DNA of 38,739 nt from Cupriavidus campinensis. Lineage in GTDB: Bacteria; Pseudomonadota; Gammaproteobacteria; Burkholderiales; Burkholderiaceae. The number at the start of each line of letters is the position of its first letter. The stretch's first letter is position 1. Location of the stretch: NCBI RefSeq assembly GCF_905397395.1, contig NZ_CAJPVH010000050.1, positions 1 to 38,739 on the forward strand, written 5' to 3'. The notes below the pieces were generated by a model. The model saw only the letters and a program-made list of their open reading frames with translations, made no database searches and was not told the origin of the DNA. Made by a program: the position numbers and the translations under genes. Shown in pieces: positions 14,888 through 23,886 of the stretch.

Positions 14888-17800
14888 TTAGTTGTTGGCC
14901 CCTTGCCGAAGCATCGGACCGTACGACAGCGTCGAGGGCATGATCGACGATTGTACGGACGGGCTGCCGGCGTCAGCGCTGAACGCCTGCGGCGGGTACA
15001 GCGTCGAGATGTCCCCTTGCCCACGCACTTCGGGCACGGGAATCTTCGGCGTTACCGGGCCGTTCATCTTGCCGCCCTTGCCACCAATCGCACCCGTGTC
15101 CTTGCCGGTGTTGGTGTTGTTCCCGGCAGGAGGCGTGAAGCCAGGCATTGCCGTGGACGAGCCGGGCGACAGCACAGGTGTTTTCGGCGATTCGACTTCG
15201 TAGTGCCTGACCGGCGTGGGGTCGGCTGCCGGCGCCTTCCCGCTATTCGGCGGGTACAGCGTCGAGGCATCCCCTTGCCCACGCACTTCGGGGACGGGAA
15301 TCTTCGGCGTTACCGGGCCGTTCATCTTGCCGCCCTTGCCACCGATCGCACCCGTGTCCTTGCCGGTGTTGGTGTTGTTCCCGGCAGGGGGCGTGAAGCC
15401 AGGGACCGCCGTGGACGAGCCGGGCGACAGCACAGGTGCTTTCGGCGTTACGACTTCGTAATGCCTGACCGGCTTGGGGTCCGCTGCCGGCGCTTTCCCG
15501 CTATTCGGCGGGTACAGCGTCGAGGCATCCCCTTGCCCACGCACTTCGGGCACGGGAATCTTCGGCGTTACCGGGCCGTTCATCTTGCCGCCCTTGCCAC
15601 CGATCGCACCCGTGTCCTTGCCGGTGTTGGTGTTGTTCCCGGCAGGGGGCGTGAAGCCAGGGACCGCCGTGGACGAGCCGGGCGAGAGCACAGGTGCTTT
15701 CGGCGTTACGACTTCGTAATGCCTGACCGGCTTGGGGTCCGCTGCCGGCGCTTTCCCGCTATTCGGCGGGTACAGCGTCGAGGCATCCCCTTGCCCACGC
15801 ACTTCGGGCACGGGAATCTTCGGCGTGACGGGGCCATTCATCTTGCCGCCGCGACCGCCGATCGCACCATTGTCCTTGCCGGTGTTCGTGTTCATCTTGG
15901 CCGGCGGGTTGAACCCAGGCAACGCTTGCGACGAGCCCGGCGAGCCGATGAACGGCGTCGGGATCTTCACTTCCGGCCACTTCTTCGACGGCACTACTTC
16001 ACCGTCGCTACCGCCTGGCGTCGACGGCTTGGCGCCCGCGTCAGGCGTGGACGGCTTCGGCATGTCTGCCGGCGTCAGCGGCCGCGCGTTGTCCGGCTTC
16101 ACCGGCTTGACGGACTCGGACCCTGCGGGCGGATGCATCGTCGGCGTGTCCACCGGGATGATGCCCGGCGTCAGCGGCCGCGAGTTGTCCGGCTGGATCG
16201 GACGTGCCGTTTCCGGCACGGCCGGGCGCACGAACTCAGGCGTTGCCGGCGGGCGAACCGGCGTGATCACAGGCTCCGTGCTCGACGGCGTCGGGCGTGT
16301 GCCGTCTGGCGTGGGGCGTGTGCCGTCTGGCGTCGGCTTCGGCGAAGGCTTCGGGGTCGCGTCGCCTGACGGCGTGTCATACCACTTGCTATTGCCACCG
16401 TCCGGCTTCTTCTTGCCGGCGCCCTTCATGTCGCCGATACCGGCCGTGAAGGAGATCTGGTTGCCAGATTCCTTCTCGTCCCGGATCGACTCGGTCATCT
16501 TGGTCGCGTCGGTGTTGATGTTGCCGTTCACTTCGCCAGCGTTCAGATTCATGCCGGCGATCGTGGCGTTTTGCCTGTCTTCCTTGTGGATCTCGTCAAC
16601 CGTCTCGCCATAGGCGTTGAGCGTGCCCAGGCCAGCCCTGCTGATGCCGCCGCCGCCGCCGCCGTAACCGCCGTCCTGCTCGATCTTGTCGGTGAGTGAG
16701 GCGACGTTGACCTTTCCATCGACATTCAGCTTACCGTTGCCACTTCCGTCCACGAGGTGGGAACCCTTCATGTTCAGGTCCCCACCGATGTTGCCCTCAA
16801 ACGAGTTCTTCCCGGTGATGCCACTCTGTTCAGCCGTGGTCCGGTCGTTGCGATGTTCGCTGCCGCCACCGCCTTGCACCGATGCCGTGGGGATGATGGC
16901 GCCGCTGGTCGTGATCGCTGCGCCAATCGAGCCGCCCCAATGGCCCTTGGTGGTGTTGCTGTCAAACTTGTCTTGCACCGAGGTGACGTTCAGGTTGCCG
17001 GCGATGTCCATCTTCACATCGTTGGCGTTGGCCGTGGCCCCCGTCAGCGTGGTATCGCCGCCCGATTTGATGCTGAGCTTGTCTGCATCAAGGGTCGAGT
17101 TGGTGTACTTCGTCGACGAACTGCCTGACCGCTCATGGGACCCACTGACGTCGATGGAGGTACCCATGCCGGCGCCGAAGGCGGACACCGAAGCGCCAGC
17201 CGACACGCCCACGTTGAAGCTGTCTGTCGAGGACTTCGTTTCGTCCCAGGTTCTTGCCGCGTTCATGGCGATGTTGCCGCCCGCCTCAAGCGAAGCCTTG
17301 CCCGCGACATCGATATCCACGCCGTTGAGCGTCATATCGTTCTTCGCGTTCAATGCCATCTCGCCAGCCTTGATATGCGAAATGTTCTCGGCGCGGTTGC
17401 TGCTGGAGCTATTGGTCTTCGAGTGGTTCATGCCGAAACTGACGGAGCCGCCGACCAGGTCGTTGAAGACCAGGTTCGACACATCGCCCGCCACCTGCAG
17501 CGCTGTCATGCCCGCATCGGTGCTCTTGCCATCCTGCGTGGCCTTGGTGCCCAGTTCGCCGTACTTGTTCGCGGCATCGGCGATGGAGCTATGGCCCTCC
17601 GCCTTCACGCCGATGAACAGTTCCTCGTGCGACTGCTTCACGTCGTGACGATCGACATACTTGGTGGTCTTGATGTCGTCGGCCGTCATGGACAGCTTGC
17701 CCGGGGTAGTGATATCCGCACCCCCAAAGTCGATGGTCTTGCCTTCCATCGAGAGGCCACCCGCGCCGAACGACAGGTTCGCGTTGTTGTGCGTCATCGA

Positions 17801-20800
17801 CTGGGTCGTGGTCTTGTCGGTCGTCTTGCTATAACCGAAGGACGCATTCGCCGTATCCGCCATCGGCGCACGGCCTGCCTTCTTGCCGCCGGTGCTGTTC
17901 GACTGACCGTCGTCGTTCGGATTGTCACGGTGCGCACGGCCCGCATACGAGCCGGAGCCTTCCATCGTGTTTGAGTTGGCGTTTGCCGTGTGGCCCGTGG
18001 CATTGATGCCGGCGCCGGCGCCGAACTGGCTCACCTCGCGCTCGTCATGCGTGTAGCCATAGTTGGTCGACGTCTTGATGTTGATCTCGTTGCCAGCCTT
18101 CATGTAGCCCGCCGCGCCGGAGTACTGGCCGCCTTCGAGCTCGATGTTTTCCTTGCTCTGCATGACCAGCGCGTTGCCCGCGTGGATGCTGCTGCCCATG
18201 CCGACGGCGCTCGCCTCGGTGTGGCTCTCCTTGATGTAGTTGGTGCCGCCACCGACATACGAGTAGTCGTAGTCGGAATCGAGCTGGTGCATTTCGTTGG
18301 ACTTGATGCTGCCCTTCGTGGCGTTGATCACGACGTTTTCGTTCGCCGCGATATACGCGCTGTTCAACGTGACATCGGCACCCTGGATCGCCACGCTGCC
18401 GCCCGCCGTAATGGAGTCGTCAAACTCGTGGACACGGTGCTTGCCGTTCTGGTCATAGCCAACGCTGGCCGTGATGTTGACGGAGCCCTGATCGGCGAGC
18501 AGCGTGACGTTGCCGCCGCCCTTGACGTAGGCGCCGCTGTTGAGCACGTTGCCCTCCGTGGAAATCAACGCCACGTCGCCACCGGCCTTGATGCCGCCGG
18601 TCATGCCCGCGCTGATGTTCACGACATCGCCTTCGGCCTTGATGAAGACGTCCTTCTTGGCGACGATCGAGCCACTGGCGTTGGTCGCCTTGGTGGCGTC
18701 CACCACTACGCTGCCGCCTGCGCTGACCACGGCGCTGCCGCTGGCCTCGCCGTTGCGGATCTGTTCCTGCGTCTTCGGTGCCAGGTACACGCGGGGAACC
18801 AGCACGTTCTCGCCCTTCACGGATTCCGTGACGAACCAGATAATGTCCGTCTTCAGCCCGGCCATCTGCTCCGGCGTCAACGGCTTGCCGACTTCCAGGG
18901 TGGCATAGAGCGGGTCGACGGCTTGCCGCGACTTCGTGAAGGTGGGCTTGGCGGCGGCCGCCGGCTCGCTTGCTTCCGTCCCGCCGGTTTCTCCGAGTCC
19001 GCGGCGGCTGGACACCACCCGGCTGGACACCACCGCAGCGTGGGGGTCGACGTCCTCAACCATCACCAGCCCCATCAACGCGCCCGCGTTGTCCATAAGC
19101 ATCTTGACCATGTCGGCGCCTTGCACGCCATCACGGACCGCGAAGAACGTACCGATCTCCTCGTTCAGCTGCCGCCGGATCAGTTCGTTGATGAAGTAGT
19201 TGTCACCGATGATGTTGGCCGGCTTCTGGGGATCGTAGCCCACTTGATTGAAGAAGTAGGCACCACCGTAGAAGTCATTCTGGTTGATGTACTTCATCTG
19301 TGTTTCGTACATCGGCACGACTTTCTCATTGCCTGGCGCGAGCGGCCTGCCTGCCTTGAGGTCGTTCCATGCCTTGGAAACATTGAACATGCCGGTCACT
19401 TGGAGCAGGTCCGCCAGCGTGGGCAGCGTGCTGATACCCATGGAGAGTTCTTCGAACTGCTTCGGGTTCACCACTACGTCATAAGGCGGGACCGAGGCGT
19501 CCACGGTCTGGTCGCCAACCTTGACCTGGATGGCCTTGTTTTGCTGCTGCACACCGCCGATACCGTTGGTGAACTCACCGCCGGTATGGACGAAGTTGCC
19601 ACCCGCCGATATCGAGGCTTTTTCCGCCGGCAGGAAGTAGAACTTCTGGGTCTTGAGCTCGGCGTACTGGTTGCCCGAGACTTCGCGCCAGCGTGCACGC
19701 AGGTCGGCATTGCTGGTGGCCTTCCACGTCGGTCCGAAAATCTTTGACATGACCGTGTTGAACGTGGCGCCGTCCATCTGCTTGAGCATGGCGATGGGGT
19801 CGCCGTTGTTGAAGTGCCGTGCCCACGTGGAGGTCGGCTCCGCCGAACTACCCCAGTTCTCCGCGTACCGTAGGAAGTCGTACTGCTCCATCGTGAGCGG
19901 GTTGTACTTGTACGTCTGGAAGATCGTATCGAAGAACGCGGCCAGCGTCGGGAAGTTGAGAGTCGGGCTCCACCAGTTGGAGAGCCTGATGCTCTGCTCG
20001 AGCGGATTGTTCAGGTAGTCCATGAGATCGACCGACTGACTCTTGGACTCGTTGACCAGGTCGCCCTTGACGAGCAGGTTGCCGGCCGCGGCAATCGTGC
20101 CGCCGAGGTTATGCACCAACGGCGTCGGGGCGGCTTCACCGGCAGCGCGCTCGATCTTGACATCCCGTTGATTGATGTAGAGATTGCCACCGGCGGAAAT
20201 ATCGGCCACCTTGTCCAGCTCGATGTTCGAGATGAACGTCGGCAAGGTCATGGCCAGGCGGAACTCGTACGTCGAGGCGATGCCGCGTCCCACTTCACGA
20301 TAGGCTTCTTCCTTGGAACCCGGACCAAACGTCACATCGGATTCGTTGTAGTCGGACAGGTTCTCGAGGCGGTCCGCGTCGATGGCCATCGTGCCTTCGC
20401 TGCGGATGGTGCCGGCGCGGTTGTAGATCTGCTTGGCCGCCAGCGACATCGAGCCCTGGCTCAGGATGTTGCCGTTACGCTCGTTTTCGATGGTGCCGCC
20501 CAGGGCTTCCAGGGAAACATCCTGCATGCCCCAGATCAGGGAGTTCCGGCTGTTCTTGATGTTGTCACCGGCAAGCGCCACGGCCCACCCGCTGAGGATG
20601 GCACCGTTGTTGGTGATGTCGCCATCGGCATGCAGATCGATCGTGCCGAGATTCTCCAGCCGGGTCGTGACGGTGGCATTGCCGTCAGTGTGCATCTTGA
20701 GCCGGCCTCCGGCGAAGAACGTGCCGGTTGTGTCATCGAACACCAGGTTCTGGCGGGTGCGGAAGTCAACCTCGCGACCGGCGGCGATGGTGCCGTTGGT

Positions 20801-23800
20801 GTTCGAGAAGCTGTCCACGTTCACGATAGCGTTGGTGTCCGCCTCGATCGTGCCGTGGTTCTCGAGCCGCGCGGTCGTTAGATCGATGTTCTGGCCGACC
20901 ATCGCTGCACTGTCGTTGCGAATCTGGTCCCGGACGGCAAGCCCGAGATTGGCACCTTGCGCGACGATGACCGCGCCGGCAGTGTTGTGCAGCTGCGAGG
21001 CCGAGACCGTCATGTCGCCGGCACTGAGCAGCATGGCGCCGCTCGCGTTGTCCACGGTATTTGCCGTGATGCCCAGTGCGCCGCCGGCGGAGATCTGCGC
21101 CGCGTACTTGACTTCCGTCTCGCCTTCCCCTTCGCCTTCCCCTTCGGTCGCAGCCTCGGTCGCAGCCTCGGTCGCGGGGTCGGAGGCGTTAGAGTTCGTC
21201 AGTGTGTTGACCCCGATGGTTACGTCGCCGTCGCCACGAATCACGCTAAAGGCGCGGTTGTTCAACGTGTCGGCCGCGAGTTGCAACGCACCGCCGGACA
21301 TCATCATGCCGCCGGCGTTGTTGTCGATGGTCTGACCGACCATGGACACGCCTTCACCGCCCTGGATCCGGCCGCCCGAGTTCTGGATAGTAGGCGCCGT
21401 AATCGTCAACGTGCCGTTGGCGCCGAGGATGGCCGCCGCGTCTGCCGCCGCCGATGCGGTCTTGGCGTTCTCGACGCTGAGCCCCTCGATTGTCAGGTTG
21501 CCACCGGTCTGGATTGCCGAGTCGGTGTTGACGAGGGTGTCCACGTGGAGGTCGACATTGCCGTTGGCGACGATGTTCGCCGCATTGCGGTTGGTAAAGC
21601 GCTCCACGGCGTCGAGTGCCACGGTGCCGCTGGACTTGATCGAACCGGCATCGTTGTGCACGGTCCTCACGTCGTGAATCGACAGGGCGTTGCCTGCCAA
21701 AAGCTGTGCACCCTGGTTGTCCAGGATGGCAGCGCCTGCAATCGTCAGGTCGTTGCTGGCCAGTGTGACAGCCCCGTTCGCGTTGGTGACGGTTGCCACG
21801 TCCGAGATCGAGACGTTGGTGCCCTGCATGCGGGCGTCATCGTTTGTCAGCGAGTCAGCATGCTGGATCGACAGGCTATCGATCCCGGCGACAAGGCCGC
21901 CGTTCACGTTGCGCACCGTGCCGCTGTCGCGCATGTCGACCGTTTGCCCTTGCATCGAAGCGTCGTCATTGGTGAGTGCGCCGATGCCATCCAGGCTCAG
22001 CCCGCTCTGCGCGACCAGGACCGCCTTGTCGCGGTTGGTCATGGTCTCGATATTGCGAAGCTGCACGGCGTTGCCCTGCAGCCAGGCGCCATCGCGGTTG
22101 ACCAGCGTCTTGACGCCGTCGATGTTGACCGTGCCGTCGGCGAGAAGCGTGCCGGCGTTGTCGATGCGATCGGTGACGCCCAGTGTGGCGTTCCCGCCCG
22201 CTGCGAGCCGACCCGTGTTGTCCAGCGTGGCCGCGGTGATATCGAGGTTGCCATAGGCAAGCGTTTCCCCGCTGTTGGCCATGCTGGCGGCACGGACGGC
22301 GATCTCCACGGCGGACATGGAGCCTGCATTGTTGGCCTGTCCGGCCTTCATGTCGATGTTGCCGTTGGCGGTAATCATCCCCTGGTTCAGCATCATCCCG
22401 GCGATGTCGAACTCGAGGGTGCCGTCGCTGGCGAGCGCCACGCCGCCATCGTTCGTCATGCTCGTTGCCTTGACGTGGATGTTGCCGTGGTTGGCGGCGA
22501 GGCGCGCCGAGGAAGCGAGGATCACGTCCTGGAGAACGTTGCCTTCCGCATCGCGCACGACATAGTTGCCACGTTCGATCTGCACCACGGCGCCTTCGAT
22601 GCGTTCGCCCGTAGGCCGGACCGCGAAGAGCTCGCCTTCGATGCGATAGTCGCCCACATTGATGCGCAGGCTCGGGACGCTGACGGTCGTGGCGTCGTCG
22701 CGGAGCGAGAGAATGTCAGCGGCGCGCTGGACCAGCGAGCCGGCGTCAATTGCAATCGTGCCTCGCTGGCTGACCAGGTTCGCGTTGACGCCGACGGACT
22801 GGAGCGCGCGGATGGCGATGTCGCCATGGCTGGTCAGGCCGATCCGGCCGGTGTCGGGCGTACCGTTGATGGTGACGCTCTTGCCGGCGACATTGATGTT
22901 GCCCTGCGTGCTCTGTGCGGCGCCCAGCACGATATCGCCGTCGGCGGTGACGGAGATGTCGCGTTCGCCGAGGATGATGCCCTGGTGGCGCACGCCGGCG
23001 CCACTATCTGTGGCGACCAGTTCGATGCGGCCGCCGTACATGGAGCCGAGGTGGCTCGCGTCAATGGCGATGGGCTCTACGGCTTGTGCGCCGGGCTTGG
23101 CCACGTGCGTGCGGGTTGCGGGGTCGTATTCGGTTTGGCCGGCAACGATCTTGATGTCCGCAGGACCCTGGATCTGGCCGTTGATCTGTGCGGTACGGCT
23201 GATGATGTCGAAGTGGGTCAGACCCGCCGTGGAAATGCCGGTGCCCTCGATGCTGACCGCGCCACCGTCCACGCCCAGGCGCACGCTGCCATCGGGCTGG
23301 CCCAGCACGCGGCCGGTGGACAGCGTCAGGTTGTTGGCGTTGACGGTGCTGGCACCGTTCACCTGAATGCCGTTCGGGTTGGCGATCAGCAGATCGGCCT
23401 TGCCGCCGAAGATTTCCATGGCGCCATTGAGCGCGCTACGGCCGCTGCCGGTCACTTCGCCGATGATCGCGCGTGCCTGGCTGTTCAACTGCGGGTTCTT
23501 CATTGCCTGGCCACCAATGGCGGAGACGCCGTTGGCCATGCTGTTATTGAAGACCACGCCGTTCGCGTCGACGTTGAATTCCTTGAACTTGTTGTGCGAG
23601 ATGCCGCGCTGGTTCGGGTCGACGATGTTCACCAGCGGCGTGCCGTTGGCGGTCTGGTTCATGGCTGCGCGCTGGGCTGCAGCCTGATCCGGGACGATAT
23701 CGGCGCCGGCGATGGCCGGCATGATGCCGATCAGTGCGGCGCATAGCGGGCGCAGGCGCGCCGGTTGCATCGGCTGGTTAGCGGTGACCGGGGTGTTGCC

Positions 23801-23842
23801 GGTGGCGCGACGTTGCGCTCTGGATGACTTTGACTTGTTCAT
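14888..23842 (-). CDS. fhaB: Filamentous hemagglutinin, two-partner secretion exoprotein (FhaB-like)
   Basis: A 2984-residue secreted adhesin. Residues 1-47 form an extended signal peptide (long basic N-region, cleavage near AGA|DIVPD). Residues about 48-300 form the TPS domain that docks on FhaC, with NQRGISHNKF and NPNGI at 155-159. Long runs of hemagglutinin repeats (G-N-L/D-I and T-N-x-x-G types) predict a right-handed beta-helix. A non-repetitive stretch, about residues 1170-1660, interrupts it and ends with the TDIIWFV and VLVPRVYL segments seen in other FHA proteins. More hemagglutinin repeats follow, then a Pro/Thr-rich C-terminus with four copies of an 86-residue unit. No toxin domain or CdiA-type VENN motif is seen, so an adhesin rather than a contact-inhibition toxin is likely. 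The ATG at 23842 begins the signal peptide; a longer frame overlaps fhaC and is not favoured. It lies 44 bases after fhaC. Confidence 0.92.
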   Translation of the reverse strand: MNKSKSSRAQRRATGNTPVTANQPMQPARLRPLCAALIGIMPAIAGADIVPDQAAAQRAAMNQTANGTPLVNIVDPNQRGISHNKFKEFNVDANGVVFNNSMANGVSAIGGQAMKNPQLNSQARAIIGEVTGSGRSALNGAMEIFGGKADLLIANPNGIQVNGASTVNANNLTLSTGRVLGQPDGSVRLGVDGGAVSIEGTGISTAGLTHFDIISRTAQINGQIQGPADIKIVAGQTEYDPATRTHVAKPGAQAVEPIAIDASHLGSMYGGRIELVATDSGAGVRHQGIILGERDISVTADGDIVLGAAQSTQGNINVAGKSVTINGTPDTGRIGLTSHGDIAIRALQSVGVNANLVSQRGTIAIDAGSLVQRAADILSLRDDATTVSVPSLRINVGDYRIEGELFAVRPTGERIEGAVVQIERGNYVVRDAEGNVLQDVILASSARLAANHGNIHVKATSMTNDGGVALASDGTLEFDIAGMMLNQGMITANGNIDMKAGQANNAGSMSAVEIAVRAASMANSGETLAYGNLDITAATLDNTGRLAAGGNATLGVTDRIDNAGTLLADGTVNIDGVKTLVNRDGAWLQGNAVQLRNIETMTNRDKAVLVAQSGLSLDGIGALTNDDASMQGQTVDMRDSGTVRNVNGGLVAGIDSLSIQHADSLTNDDARMQGTNVSISDVATVTNANGAVTLASNDLTIAGAAILDNQGAQLLAGNALSIHDVRTVHNDAGSIKSSGTVALDAVERFTNRNAANIVANGNVDLHVDTLVNTDSAIQTGGNLTIEGLSVENAKTASAAADAAAILGANGTLTITAPTIQNSGGRIQGGEGVSMVGQTIDNNAGGMMMSGGALQLAADTLNNRAFSVIRGDGDVTIGVNTLTNSNASDPATEAATEAATEGEGEGEGETEVKYAAQISAGGALGITANTVDNASGAMLLSAGDMTVSASQLHNTAGAVIVAQGANLGLAVRDQIRNDSAAMVGQNIDLTTARLENHGTIEADTNAIVNVDSFSNTNGTIAAGREVDFRTRQNLVFDDTTGTFFAGGRLKMHTDGNATVTTRLENLGTIDLHADGDITNNGAILSGWAVALAGDNIKNSRNSLIWGMQDVSLEALGGTIENERNGNILSQGSMSLAAKQIYNRAGTIRSEGTMAIDADRLENLSDYNESDVTFGPGSKEEAYREVGRGIASTYEFRLAMTLPTFISNIELDKVADISAGGNLYINQRDVKIERAAGEAAPTPLVHNLGGTIAAAGNLLVKGDLVNESKSQSVDLMDYLNNPLEQSIRLSNWWSPTLNFPTLAAFFDTIFQTYKYNPLTMEQYDFLRYAENWGSSAEPTSTWARHFNNGDPIAMLKQMDGATFNTVMSKIFGPTWKATSNADLRARWREVSGNQYAELKTQKFYFLPAEKASISAGGNFVHTGGEFTNGIGGVQQQNKAIQVKVGDQTVDASVPPYDVVVNPKQFEELSMGISTLPTLADLLQVTGMFNVSKAWNDLKAGRPLAPGNEKVVPMYETQMKYINQNDFYGGAYFFNQVGYDPQKPANIIGDNYFINELIRRQLNEEIGTFFAVRDGVQGADMVKMLMDNAGALMGLVMVEDVDPHAAVVSSRVVSSRRGLGETGGTEASEPAAAAKPTFTKSRQAVDPLYATLEVGKPLTPEQMAGLKTDIIWFVTESVKGENVLVPRVYLAPKTQEQIRNGEASGSAVVSAGGSVVVDATKATNASGSIVAKKDVFIKAEGDVVNISAGMTGGIKAGGDVALISTEGNVLNSGAYVKGGGNVTLLADQGSVNITASVGYDQNGKHRVHEFDDSITAGGSVAIQGADVTLNSAYIAANENVVINATKGSIKSNEMHQLDSDYDYSYVGGGTNYIKESHTEASAVGMGSSIHAGNALVMQSKENIELEGGQYSGAAGYMKAGNEINIKTSTNYGYTHDEREVSQFGAGAGINATGHTANANSNTMEGSGSYAGRAHRDNPNDDGQSNSTGGKKAGRAPMADTANASFGYSKTTDKTTTQSMTHNNANLSFGAGGLSMEGKTIDFGGADITTPGKLSMTADDIKTTKYVDRHDVKQSHEELFIGVKAEGHSSIADAANKYGELGTKATQDGKSTDAGMTALQVAGDVSNLVFNDLVGGSVSFGMNHSKTNSSSSNRAENISHIKAGEMALNAKNDMTLNGVDIDVAGKASLEAGGNIAMNAARTWDETKSSTDSFNVGVSAGASVSAFGAGMGTSIDVSGSHERSGSSSTKYTNSTLDADKLSIKSGGDTTLTGATANANDVKMDIAGNLNVTSVQDKFDSNTTKGHWGGSIGAAITTSGAIIPTASVQGGGGSEHRNDRTTAEQSGITGKNSFEGNIGGDLNMKGSHLVDGSGNGKLNVDGKVNVASLTDKIEQDGGYGGGGGGISRAGLGTLNAYGETVDEIHKEDRQNATIAGMNLNAGEVNGNINTDATKMTESIRDEKESGNQISFTAGIGDMKGAGKKKPDGGNSKWYDTPSGDATPKPSPKPTPDGTRPTPDGTRPTPSSTEPVITPVRPPATPEFVRPAVPETARPIQPDNSRPLTPGIIPVDTPTMHPPAGSESVKPVKPDNARPLTPADMPKPSTPDAGAKPSTPGGSDGEVVPSKKWPEVKIPTPFIGSPGSSQALPGFNPPAKMNTNTGKDNGAIGGRGGKMNGPVTPKIPVPEVRGQGDASTLYPPNSGKAPAADPKPVRHYEVVTPKAPVLSPGSSTAVPGFTPPAGNNTNTGKDTGAIGGKGGKMNGPVTPKIPVPEVRGQGDASTLYPPNSGKAPAADPKPVRHYEVVTPKAPVLSPGSSTAVPGFTPPAGNNTNTGKDTGAIGGKGGKMNGPVTPKIPVPEVRGQGDASTLYPPNSGKAPAADPTPVRHYEVESPKTPVLSPGSSTAMPGFTPPAGNNTNTGKDTGAIGGKGGKMNGPVTPKIPVPEVRGQGDISTLYPPQAFSADAGSPSVQSSIMPSTLSYGPMLRQGANN
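15001..15960 (-). repeat. 258-bp tandem repeats in the 3' end of fhaB
   Basis: A unit of exactly 258 bases (86 codons) recurs with the same start block at 15001, 15259, 15517 and 15775. The three left-hand units are almost identical in sequence; the copy starting at 15775 is complete only in part and diverges toward 15960. Each unit encodes a Pro/Gly-rich segment containing SPGSSTA, NNTNTGKDTGAIGGKGGKMN, PVTPKIPVPEVRGQGD and STLYPP. The unit is in frame, so copy-number change would alter protein length without a frameshift. Confidence 0.95.
21121..21176 (-). repeat. Two adjoining 12-base repeats in fhaB
   Basis: CGCCTTCCCCTT occurs twice in tandem (21121-21144), followed directly by CGGTCGCAGCCT twice and a partial third copy (21145-21176). 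On the coding strand they give the low-complexity segment ATEAATEAATEGEGEGEGE. Units of 12 bases keep the reading frame. Confidence 0.85.
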
Positions 23843-23886
23843 GATAGAGGTGGGTTTCAGGTTATGGGTGGCGCAATGGATTGCGC

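Noticed and set aside
14888..15960. CdiA-type contact-dependent inhibition toxin at the FhaB C-terminus, with an immunity gene
   Set aside because: No VENN-type motif or toxin-like domain is seen; the C-terminus is Pro/Gly-rich repeats, and no small gene follows on the same strand before the terminator.
15001..15960. CRISPR array
   Set aside because: The repeat unit is 258 bases, contiguous and in frame within a coding sequence; there are no short repeats separated by unique spacers.
14543..16369. Plus-strand frame of 608 codons, Arg/Gly-rich
   Set aside because: It lies opposite the repeated 3' end of fhaB; its internal repeats simply mirror the fhaB repeats, and it has no ribosome-binding site or recognisable domain.
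21230..21238. RGD tripeptide in FhaB (residues 869-871) as an integrin-binding motif
   Set aside because: It is part of a regular hemagglutinin repeat (VIRGDGDVTIG) and could easily occur by chance in a protein of nearly 3000 residues; no further support.
20957..23746. Plus-strand frame of 929 codons
   Set aside because: Antisense shadow of fhaB, produced by high GC content at third codon positions; composition is dominated by Asp, Val, Arg and His with no domain.
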